DNA of 11,309 nucleotides from JAKEGK01 sp050116575 (GTDB taxonomy: Bacteria; Pseudomonadota; Gammaproteobacteria; SZUA-152): contig JASFOJ010000162.1 of the NCBI GenBank assembly GCA_050116575.1, positions 1-11,309 of the forward strand, given 5' to 3'. Shown here piece by piece: positions 1-6,747 of this stretch. Below the pieces are notes generated by a model. It was not told the DNA's origin. It searched no databases and saw nothing but the letters and a program-made list of their open reading frames with translations. The stretch's first letter is position 1; each line of letters starts with the position of its first letter. A program made the position numbers and the translations under genes.

Positions 1-118
1 CAACCAGAAATTTCCAGAAATTGCATCGCGACGCCTAGCAGAATGACTACAACACTCGGCGGTAAAACAGCAAATTATTTTATTAGATTGATAGAGACTT
101 ATCTGCCAAGCCAGGCAG

Positions 119-144
119 CCTGGATTTAGATTGCGAAATCCAGG
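119..144. repeat. 9-bp stem hairpin in a CCAGG/CCTGG cluster
   Basis: CCTGGATTT (119-127) and AAATCCAGG (136-144) form a perfect 9-bp stem with an 8-base loop. Just upstream, CCAGG (111-115) could pair with CCTGG (119-123). Just downstream, CCTGG (153-157) could pair with CCAGG (140-144). The four alternating pentamers therefore allow mutually exclusive hairpins. No clear U-tract follows on either strand, so a terminator is not certain. It could be a REP-like intergenic element or a degenerate terminator. Confidence 0.5.
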
Positions 145-224
145 GCATTTGACCTGGTGTTTATGGATAGAATTTAGTGTGTAACGAGAGACAATTCGCA
201 TCAATCGGGACGATTGCTGCGATC

Positions 225-262
225 TTAAATTGCCCTTTTTGATATCAAAAAGGGCAATTTAA
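225..262. repeat. perfect 38-bp palindrome, possible bidirectional terminator
   Basis: Every base from 225 pairs with its partner to 262, giving two 19-base arms around a central GATATC. The core reads TTGCCCTTTTTGATAT followed by its complement. As RNA it gives a GCCC/GGGC-clamped hairpin with A/U tracts on either side, on both strands. It lies about 120 bases past the stop codon of the minus-strand peptidase-hydrolase gene, where a terminator would be expected, but the U-rich tail after the stem is short. The perfect symmetry would also suit a protein-binding site. A decayed copy is at 6572-6599. Confidence 0.6.
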
Positions 263-384
263 TCATTATTATTGTCACCTACATTCATTGCGGTGTTAAG
301 TTTCGTCACCCGTGAGTTGCATAGACACAAGCTGGTAATTTTTTCAGAAAAACCGCGCACTTGATTAGTTTGCTGTTAACAAAA

Positions 385-2442
385 TCAAAAACCGTGTAAG
401 TTTTCGATTTCCGCGCTTAATTTACCGCCAATAATACGGCTTAGTGTATTGGATATTACTTCGACATCATTATCAAATGAGCCATGTGCCAACGGGATGA
501 CTGTATGACCGTCAGATATTTGTTCCGATTCGTGAATTTTTGGTTCATTGATTTCACTGGCGTAGTTACGCCAGGAAGTTACTTGTTTCTCATATAGTTT
601 GTTCCACATATCCTGAGACTCTGCGCGTTTGTGCCATACGCCTTCCATGCCCAAAATTGGCGTTTTGTGGCTTTGTTCAAGAGCCCGGCTTACCAGGTAA
701 AGCAACGATTTACCATAAGGACCAACGGAATCCGCTTGTTCACGTTCATCGCTTAAAATGTCAAAATGTAAACCGTCGTATACCAACGTGCCTGCCTTAA
801 GAGCTGGAACATAATGGCTAAGTGCAAAATCCACGGTGCACGCGGGTGCAAATAAGGAACAAGTTCGCACTTTGAGTTGTTTTTGCGGTAGATCGTCCAA
901 TAAATGACCCAGCAAAATAGAGCCGGCAGAATGCCCAACGAAATGGATCTCCAGTTCGGGAATTTGTTTTTGTAATGCTTCCAATTGTTGTGCGACCATG
1001 CTTAATCCGGCACCTTCCCTAATACTGGCGGCCGCGTTTTGTTTCATTTGAACCCAAATTGGTTTTACCAGTAGTTGCTCACATGCTACCTCAATCGAAC
1101 GATCTTTAGCATCGGCTAAACGTCGTTTCAATTCGGTTGCCCAGCCTCGAGCTGGCTCCGTTTCCGATGGCAGGAAGAACCGGTTCACAGCGTCCTTTAG
1201 CATGCCGGCAATACTTTCCTGAAATCCGGTCCGCCAGGTGATAAACAACGGGTACACACCATTTTCAACAAAATAAGGCGCCATGACTCGTATGCGTTTA
1301 ATAGACGCCTCTTCGTTATTCAAACCACCGTGCGCGTAAATCGCAATTCTGGGCGTTTGTTGGTCCTTTAACCAGTTTAGTGGTAAGTTAAAAGCCGTCT
1401 CTTGCACCGCGTCGCTCGCTTTTTCAAGATCAAGAAAACGATTCAAAGGCCGGCCATCATTTCCGAACACAACTGTATGTTCATAGGCTTTGTTTTCGTC
1501 AAATGGCTGCACTGCTTTGTTTTTATATTCCGGTTTACGATCCGCAACATCAGAACTCCAAAACCACGCGGCTTTCCCAGCGACTATGTCTTTTAGCGCT
1601 TTGCTGCTACGCGTGCGAACTGCTATGTTAGTTTCCATAGGTGCACCCAAAACTGCTGTCCAGGCATCGGTACCATGCTGTATCCAGTCTTCATAGGTCA
1701 ACAATGCAAAACCAAAGTAGCCCCACTTAGGTGACCATGAATTCTGTACAACAAAGCCTTGCGAGTTGTAGCCGGTAATGGCAAATGCATGACCACCGGT
1801 CTCGCCTTGGGTCAATTTAATGACCGGTAATTTTGTTGTTTCTTCAAGGAACCATCCTTTGTGAACCTTCGCGGAAACATAAATCGCTCCTACTTCATAT
1901 ATAGCCGCTTGCATATCGGCAATTGAGTCCTTGTTCACGCGATAATATGCCCCTAACGGACGATGCGCCGCGTCTTGTTCCCAACCAGGTTTCGGTCGCT
2001 CGAAATGCTCCGCGGAGTAAGGCCACTTTTCCTCTAAACACACGCCGTGTCGGTGCCAACCCTTCATTGCACCGCGGCAACTAGAACCTTCATAATCTTC
2101 ACCCTGCCATTCGTCATACACCTTGGCCATTTGGTACAGCATGCGCGGGCTAACTTTCTTTAACGGTACCGCCTTTCCAGCCCGATGGCCATTGAGGTGT
2201 TGTGTATATAGTAAATAATTAATTACTGCGGCTAATCCGAAGCCAGTGCATGAACCTTCTTTTCCCTGGTCGAGTATTAACTGATGCGTTTCGGTATAGT
2301 CTTTAAGGAATTGCTTAATCTTTTTGGGGTCAGGATATTGTTCTGGCAAAGAAACCAATGGCGGTTGATAAACCCTGTCGCGATAGTCAATACGATCCGG
2401 GCGTGCATCGAATTTTCGATCATTAATAGACACAATAGGCAT
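385..2442 (-). CDS. papain-like (C1) cysteine peptidase fused to alpha/beta hydrolase
   Basis: A 685-residue protein without a signal peptide or membrane segment, so probably cytoplasmic. Residues about 30-270 are a papain-like peptidase. The oxyanion Gln59 and nucleophile Cys65 lie in DQGKEGSCTGFG, His218 in GGHAFAITGY, and Asn234 in QNSWSPKWG. No inhibitory propeptide is seen. Residues about 360-670 look like an alpha/beta hydrolase: an AHGG oxyanion loop (His371), nucleophile Ser505 in GHSAGS, a likely acid at Asp565 in FDILSDERE, and a likely base at His653 in AHGSFDND. About 130 residues, largely helical by eye, separate AHGG from GHSAG and may form a lid. The start at 2442 is chosen because GGGAGGAGA lies five bases upstream. 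An in-frame ATG at 2457 overlaps that site and would add five residues. The gene diverges from the KAP NTPase gene. The domain families are clear. The substrates, and whether it is an effector of that NTPase, are inference. Confidence 0.88.
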   Translation of the reverse strand: MPIVSINDRKFDARPDRIDYRDRVYQPPLVSLPEQYPDPKKIKQFLKDYTETHQLILDQGKEGSCTGFGLAAVINYLLYTQHLNGHRAGKAVPLKKVSPRMLYQMAKVYDEWQGEDYEGSSCRGAMKGWHRHGVCLEEKWPYSAEHFERPKPGWEQDAAHRPLGAYYRVNKDSIADMQAAIYEVGAIYVSAKVHKGWFLEETTKLPVIKLTQGETGGHAFAITGYNSQGFVVQNSWSPKWGYFGFALLTYEDWIQHGTDAWTAVLGAPMETNIAVRTRSSKALKDIVAGKAAWFWSSDVADRKPEYKNKAVQPFDENKAYEHTVVFGNDGRPLNRFLDLEKASDAVQETAFNLPLNWLKDQQTPRIAIYAHGGLNNEEASIKRIRVMAPYFVENGVYPLFITWRTGFQESIAGMLKDAVNRFFLPSETEPARGWATELKRRLADAKDRSIEVACEQLLVKPIWVQMKQNAAASIREGAGLSMVAQQLEALQKQIPELEIHFVGHSAGSILLGHLLDDLPQKQLKVRTCSLFAPACTVDFALSHYVPALKAGTLVYDGLHFDILSDEREQADSVGPYGKSLLYLVSRALEQSHKTPILGMEGVWHKRAESQDMWNKLYEKQVTSWRNYASEINEPKIHESEQISDGHTVIPLAHGSFDNDVEVISNTLSRIIGGKLSAEIENLHGF

Positions 2443-2446
2443 GATT

Positions 2447-2455
2447 TCTCCTCCC
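2447..2455 (-). promoter_or_regulatory. Shine-Dalgarno site deciding the start at 2442
   Basis: On the minus strand GGGAGGAGA is followed by AATC and the ATG at 2442, a near-ideal spacing. The alternative in-frame ATG at 2457-2455 overlaps the site itself and has no purine-rich site of its own. Confidence 0.7.
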
Positions 2456-2473
2456 ATATATATGCTCGAGGAA

Positions 2474-2501
2474 ATATTAGTCGATGATCTTTGAGTTACA
2501 A
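2474..2501 (-). promoter_or_regulatory. possible sigma-70-type promoter of the peptidase-hydrolase gene
   Basis: On the minus strand TTGTAA (2501-2496) and TAATAT (2479-2474) are separated by 16 bases. Each matches four of six consensus positions. Transcription would begin around 2465, just upstream of the ribosome-binding site. A small hairpin, CTCAC (2529-2533) with GTGAG (2541-2545), lies just upstream and could be an operator. The match is modest and found by eye. Confidence 0.3.
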
Positions 2502-3272
2502 CGTTTTTATCGAATTATATTGACTTAGCTCACGAAAAAGGTGAGAACGAATGAAGAGCCTTCTTTTTATTCATTAGAACCGACAAACTTGCTGCTTGAT
2601 TTAAGTGCTCAATAAATGCACTTTAATTTTGCTACTAGGTTCCAGTTGGGGGAGCCGATGTTTCTCGTCAAGTATCATGACTAATTCCTCGCCCACCATG
2701 CCAGGATTGCAAATGCGGCTTTCCCGTTATGCAAAATTGTGCTGCCTGGGTTGGTATTCGCGCGCTTTGCAATAGTAGTCGTCCTGGATCAATTCTGGTG
2801 CTTCATCCCATAAGCGCGGTTTCGATATCAATGAAGGACAGCGTAAGTCTGATATTAACAATTTCGTTAGTCTGTTTATTTTCATCATTAACACGCTGCG
2901 TAAGTCCGAATTATCTTCTCAAGTATCCATGGTATTGCGTCGCTGTCTTTGAAGGACGTACCCATACGTGCCAACGTAATATTACGAGTTGTGATCACCA
3001 ATAATAATTGCTTAACTCCCATTCAGCTTGGATAATATCTCATCGCTAATTTCTGGTGAAAAAATCTACAAAAGGCACGAGAGTTGAGCTTGTTTTTTGT
3101 ATGCTATCGAATATGAACGCTGATCATTTAATAGAATACGCAATTGGCGCTGTTTCACTCGTTAATCCACCTCATAAAGTCCAATATCTTCACATACGCC
3201 TTTAACACATAATGAAACCAGGATAGTTTGCTATTATTTATAGGAACAGCATCAATAGCCCAGTTTAAGCTT

Positions 3273-3278
3273 GGGGAG
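3273..3278 (+). promoter_or_regulatory. Shine-Dalgarno site deciding the GTG start of the KAP gene
   Basis: GGGGAG followed by a six-base spacer (CCAATA) precedes GTG at 3285. The frame is also open upstream to a TTG at 3228, which has only a weaker AGGA before it and would add 19 residues. Confidence 0.6.
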
Positions 3279-3284
3279 CCAATA

Positions 3285-6200
3285 GTGGACGAGACGAAGA
3301 ACGTACGAAAATCCGCTGCGAAACCTTCCAAATCACGCAAAACTCGCAAAGTTGCGCCGCAGACCGCGAGAAAGCCCGACCTAAGTGATATAAAGGCGAA
3401 AAGCTCAAAGCGCCAAGCTCAGCAAAAAAAAGCGCATTTAGCATCTGTAATCCCTCCAGGCGAAACTGGCAACAAACAGTCAGATACTATCACCAAAGAA
3501 AAAAACGACCATGGTACCGCCGTTCCTGATGTCGGAGCATTGAACAAAGTCCGTGGGTTATTCGCAAAAATCGCCGATCTGAGCGCGCTCACAATAAGCG
3601 ACGGTTCACCATATTTCTCCAAAGCGTTACTCACCACACTACAAAGAGCCGGGGAACAAACAAGCCTTGTTTCACTGGAACAACACGCCGTTGTAGACCC
3701 GGCCGCATACTTGCGGGCAGCCATCCTGGAAGGACTTGAACCACCGGATAAAAGCCGCAAGTGGCGATCCGCAAATGAGTTTTTAGCAACTTGGTTGACC
3801 GAACAAAACATCCCACTTGCTGACCAAATTGAGTCGGTGCTACCGTCGGAAACACGGCCCACTGGCGCTGCCGTAGCGGAAGCCGTCACCAACCCAGAAC
3901 TAACTGATATTCTCATCCATGCTGCAGAGATCGTGCAGACAACGCATCGAAATCAAAAGCGCATTGATGTCCGCCACGTTTTAACGGCGCTACTGTTAGC
4001 ACCAGCCGGCCGCGCGGCTTTCAATACGCTTGCTCTCATTTCGGAGGAACCAGTCGTCTTTTTCAGCCGGTGTCGCGATCGCTTTTTGGAACATATTCTG
4101 TCGCAAGCCGCTCCCGATGAAAGTGAGACCGCATGGCGAGAATTGCTGAGTGAAGAACTCCAACTTGATCTGCCACCTGGCACTATTCCCACACCTATTA
4201 CCGTGTTCAATCCAGCCTACGCCTCGGATACGGTAACTGCGCAAGATGACGCCCTTGGGATTATCCACGACGTGCGCGCTTTCGCGGAACTCATTTGCCT
4301 GGAAGATCTGGAACCGCCACTGTCTATCGGTTTATTTGGTGATTGGGGATCCGGAAAAAGTTTTTTCATGGACAAATTGGCCACGGAAATCGACAATATT
4401 ACGCAGGATGAAGCCGCGCAAGCCTCCGGTACTTTTGTATCCAACGTTGTACATATTAAGTTCAATGCCTGGCACTACGCAGACGCCAATCTATGGGCCT
4501 CTCTCACGGCCGAGTTTTTCGACCAACTGCGTGTCGGCGGTTACCGGGCGCAACTAGGTAACCTCTATGGCAACTTGGTAAAAGAAGTTGCCGCGCGGGT
4601 TGGAGACGCTGAGTCGGAAGCCACAACATTAAATAATCGCCAGTCGTCACTGAATACCGAGATCGAAGATGCTGAGACGCAACTAGAACAGGTTGAGCAA
4701 GAACAGCAAAACCTGCCGGAAACAGTGTTCCAGTCAGAGGTCACTACGTTTCTCGATAATTTTTTAAAACACCACCAGAGCGACATTGCCACGGCAGTCG
4801 AAATACTGGATTTGGATCCAAGTATCGCCACCGACCCAAAACGATTGCGCGAAGAAGCCCGTCGCGTTGCCGAACTGCCTGGCAAACTTCAATTGTTTCA
4901 AAACGCATTGCTCGGCGCACTGCAATTAAAAGATCCGATCGCCGGAAGATTTCTCTATACGGCGCTGGGATTCGGTATCATTTCCGCATTGTTATCCAGC
5001 ATCGACATTAGCGCCATGCTCACAAATCTTGGCAGTATCCTCACGCTTTTCGGCGGTGTCTGGAAAACCTTTCAGACCACCAGCCCTCTTATCGCCGCCA
5101 GCACCAACTATAGTGCCGATGTACGGGCCAAGGAGCGGGAAATTAACGCCAAACTGGCCGCCATCAGGAACTCCATTGACAACCTGCGCGCAGAACGCAA
5201 AAGAGTACAAGCAGAACAAGCCACACGTCGCGCGTTCCTGGACCGCTACGCTCCCGGGGGGGTACAATCCGAATCACCCGCTGCACTACTTCAATACTTT
5301 CTTTATGAATCAGAGGATGCCCGTCAATTCGAAGAACATATCGGATTGGTTTCTCGCGTACGTCGTGCATTTGAGATTCTCGACAGCATAATGAAGGAAC
5401 AAACGACACAATCTGGTCAACAATCAAACCTACCCTCATTAGACCGCATTGTACTTTACATCGATGACCTGGACCGCTGCCGCGATGAACAGGTCGTGCA
5501 AGTGCTTGAAGCCGTACATTTGCTGCTGGCATTTGACCTGTTTGTTGTCGTTGTAGGGGTCGATGCCCGCTGGCTTGAACAGTCCCTGGTTCGATTCTAC
5601 AAGGACCAACTGTCCGTAAAATCGAACCGGCAAGAAAACAAGGCTGGCGTGCTCGATTACCTGGAAAAAATTTTCCAGATCCCCCTATGGTTGCGTCCAT
5701 TAAACTTCGGCCAGGGTGGAAATTACAACCGCCTGGTCGATTCCCTGATTGGCTCGGATGTTATTCGGCTGGAAGACGCCCGCAGCGGCATCGACAATCT
5801 TGATGTGGTGCCCGGCACTGAGCCGATGACGGAAATTCACCCAGTAACCGTAACACTCCCCGAGATCCCGGAAGAACCCCCCGAAGAAACGCGCAAACGC
5901 ATACAGCTAAGCGAAGATGAAGTTACATTGATGAAAACATTGGGGCCCGTGGCAGGTAAAAGCCCACGCGCAGTCAAACGTTATATAAATTTATACCGAC
6001 TGCTACGTTCCCAACAACGTGGCGCCGAACTCGAAGTGTTTTTAAGGGGTAGCGCAACCCAAAGTCCCATCTACCCTGGCGTTCTATTGCTACTGGCCAT
6101 TGAAGTAGGTCTCGAACCTACCCAGGCAATAAACCTGACGAAAGCGATTCGCCATCTACCGGCTGACGAACCAATTTCCACGCTCTACAATACCTCTTTG

Positions 6201-6419
6201 CTTGAAGGTAAAAAAAGCAAATCAACGCACGCCGAGCAAGCTAAAGAAGCACAAGAATATCTGATGCAATTCTGGCACTCGTTGGCCCTTGACGAACAAA
6301 AAGCATTTACAGACGCTTTTAAAAGCGTTTCTGAAAGAATGGGGTCAAAAGGCGTGATAGGCACGCTACACGAACAACTCAACGGTGTTATGCGTTACAC
6401 ATTTCGCCGTACTTCATAA
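3285..6419 (+). CDS. KAP-family P-loop NTPase with Clp-N-like region
   Basis: A 1044-residue protein when started at the GTG served by GGGGAG; a TTG at 3228 would add 19 residues. Residues 5-52 are a Lys/Arg-rich tail. Residues about 100-270 resemble a double Clp-N repeat, clearest in the second half (IHAAEIVQTT, then RIDVRHVLTALL). Walker A is GDWGSGKS (352-359). Walker B is within IVLYIDDLDRCRD (722-734), with the DDLDR signature of KAP ATPases. Between them lie a coiled coil (about 442-476), two hydrophobic segments (about 556-593) and a second coiled coil (about 613-646). This is the KAP arrangement in which membrane hairpins interrupt the NTPase fold. SPRAVKRYINLYRLLR (893-908) fits the helical C-terminal part of the domain. 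KAP proteins are thought to organise or gate membrane-associated assemblies, often in defence or conflict settings. The Clp-N-like region may recruit a partner or target. Its adjacency to the peptidase-hydrolase suggests joint function. The family call is firm; the role is inferred. Confidence 0.9.
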   Translation: MDETKNVRKSAAKPSKSRKTRKVAPQTARKPDLSDIKAKSSKRQAQQKKAHLASVIPPGETGNKQSDTITKEKNDHGTAVPDVGALNKVRGLFAKIADLSALTISDGSPYFSKALLTTLQRAGEQTSLVSLEQHAVVDPAAYLRAAILEGLEPPDKSRKWRSANEFLATWLTEQNIPLADQIESVLPSETRPTGAAVAEAVTNPELTDILIHAAEIVQTTHRNQKRIDVRHVLTALLLAPAGRAAFNTLALISEEPVVFFSRCRDRFLEHILSQAAPDESETAWRELLSEELQLDLPPGTIPTPITVFNPAYASDTVTAQDDALGIIHDVRAFAELICLEDLEPPLSIGLFGDWGSGKSFFMDKLATEIDNITQDEAAQASGTFVSNVVHIKFNAWHYADANLWASLTAEFFDQLRVGGYRAQLGNLYGNLVKEVAARVGDAESEATTLNNRQSSLNTEIEDAETQLEQVEQEQQNLPETVFQSEVTTFLDNFLKHHQSDIATAVEILDLDPSIATDPKRLREEARRVAELPGKLQLFQNALLGALQLKDPIAGRFLYTALGFGIISALLSSIDISAMLTNLGSILTLFGGVWKTFQTTSPLIAASTNYSADVRAKEREINAKLAAIRNSIDNLRAERKRVQAEQATRRAFLDRYAPGGVQSESPAALLQYFLYESEDARQFEEHIGLVSRVRRAFEILDSIMKEQTTQSGQQSNLPSLDRIVLYIDDLDRCRDEQVVQVLEAVHLLLAFDLFVVVVGVDARWLEQSLVRFYKDQLSVKSNRQENKAGVLDYLEKIFQIPLWLRPLNFGQGGNYNRLVDSLIGSDVIRLEDARSGIDNLDVVPGTEPMTEIHPVTVTLPEIPEEPPEETRKRIQLSEDEVTLMKTLGPVAGKSPRAVKRYINLYRLLRSQQRGAELEVFLRGSATQSPIYPGVLLLLAIEVGLEPTQAINLTKAIRHLPADEPISTLYNTSLLEGKKSKSTHAEQAKEAQEYLMQFWHSLALDEQKAFTDAFKSVSERMGSKGVIGTLHEQLNGVMRYTFRRTS

Positions 6420-6520
6420 TACTGACGGCAATATACAAAGTGATATCGCGCCAGATTTGGAAGTGGTAACGTCCTTAAAAAAATACACAGACTCGCCACA
6501 TACTGAGGACCCCATTAAAC

Positions 6521-6560
6521 TAGAAACAATTGCTCTCCGTTTCTAATTTTTACTTTTTTT
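6521..6560 (+). terminator. likely intrinsic terminator of the KAP gene
   Basis: TAGAAAC (6521-6527) and GTTTCTA (6539-6545) form a 7-bp stem with an 11-base loop. After one mismatch, three further A-T pairs are possible. A strongly T-rich run, ATTTTTACTTTTTTT, follows directly. The stem is AT-rich and therefore weak, but its position about 100 bases past the stop codon and the T-tract fit a terminator. Confidence 0.5.
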
Positions 6561-6571
6561 CATAACAACTT

Positions 6572-6599
6572 CTTTTTGATATTAAAAAATGCAATATAA
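6572..6599. repeat. diverged half-copy of the 225-262 palindrome
   Basis: Aligned without gaps to 235-262, this stretch matches at 24 of 28 positions: CTTTTTGATAT is shared exactly, and GCAAT and TAA are kept further on. The left arm is missing beyond the CTTTTT, so only a short, weak hairpin remains. The two copies bracket the peptidase-hydrolase and KAP genes. AT-rich composition makes chance similarity possible. Confidence 0.4.
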
Positions 6600-6747
6600 C
6601 CGTCATGTTAGGCGGTAAAATCCGATGCTTTTTTCGCTATCAAGTCATTGCGCAGGTCCGGGCTTACACTTTCCTCAAACGTTCATACTTCGATCACGGA
6701 TTATCGCGGCACTTCAATCCCCTCAACTGTTCTCAATCAAAGCTCAA

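Larger units (their letters stand above)
1..384. other. left flank, no supported gene
   Basis: No gene can be supported here. The plus strand is open in frame 1 from the window edge to TAG at 127-129 (43 codons, ending SQAAWI). Frame 2 is open to TGA at 44-46 (ending ASRRLAE). Either could be the tail of a gene cut by the window edge, but neither is recognisable and they exclude each other. A near-tandem repeat of CCAGAAATT lies at 4-12 and 14-22. The rest is AT-rich spacer holding two inverted repeats, listed separately, downstream of the peptidase-hydrolase gene. Confidence 0.5.
2458..3284. other. long divergent spacer between peptidase-hydrolase and KAP genes
   Basis: About 800 bases without a convincing gene, unusually long for a divergent promoter region. 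It should hold both promoters. For the KAP side, TTGTTT and TATGAA around 3090-3115 are only weak candidates. The plus strand is open at 2729-3004 (91 codons, Cys- and Ser-rich, no good ribosome-binding site). The minus strand is open at 2918-2601 except for one stop at 2729-2727. Neither product is recognisable, and the two overlap antiparallel. GCGTAAGTC occurs at 2841 and again at 2898. The spacer may contain a decayed gene or an unrecognised RNA. Confidence 0.45.
6420..6747. other. convergent spacer between KAP gene and secreted-propeller gene
   Basis: The two flanking genes end toward each other. The spacer holds the likely KAP terminator (6521-6560) and a decayed copy of the left palindrome (6572-6599). 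No gene is supported. The short plus-strand open frames from about 6605 run antisense into the 3' end of the propeller gene and look like shadows of it. No clear GC-rich terminator is seen for the minus-strand operon. Confidence 0.5.

Noticed and set aside
58..67. GGCGGTAAAA shared by 58-67 and 6611-6620, possible attachment-site repeat
   Set aside because: Only ten bases, and a nine-base version also occurs inside the peptidase-hydrolase gene, so chance is likely.
2729..3004. 91-codon plus-strand frame in the divergent spacer
   Set aside because: No ribosome-binding site and no recognisable sequence; mentioned in the spacer entry only.
3399..3440. QTARK in the basic tail of the KAP protein (around 3357-3371) recalls the histone H3 tail
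   Set aside because: Five residues in a Lys/Arg/Ala-rich stretch; coincidence is the simplest explanation.
3419..3916. 165-codon open frame on the minus strand inside the KAP gene
   Set aside because: It is antisense to a well-supported coding region, is Ser/Ala-rich without motifs, and has no independent ribosome-binding site.
5164..5700. 178-codon open frame on the minus strand inside the KAP gene
   Set aside because: It lies opposite the Walker B region; Cys/Arg-rich low-quality translation typical of a shadow frame.
6606..6612. GTTAGGC, which fits the integron attC core GTTRRRY
   Set aside because: A single seven-base match with no inverse core and no cassette structure nearby.
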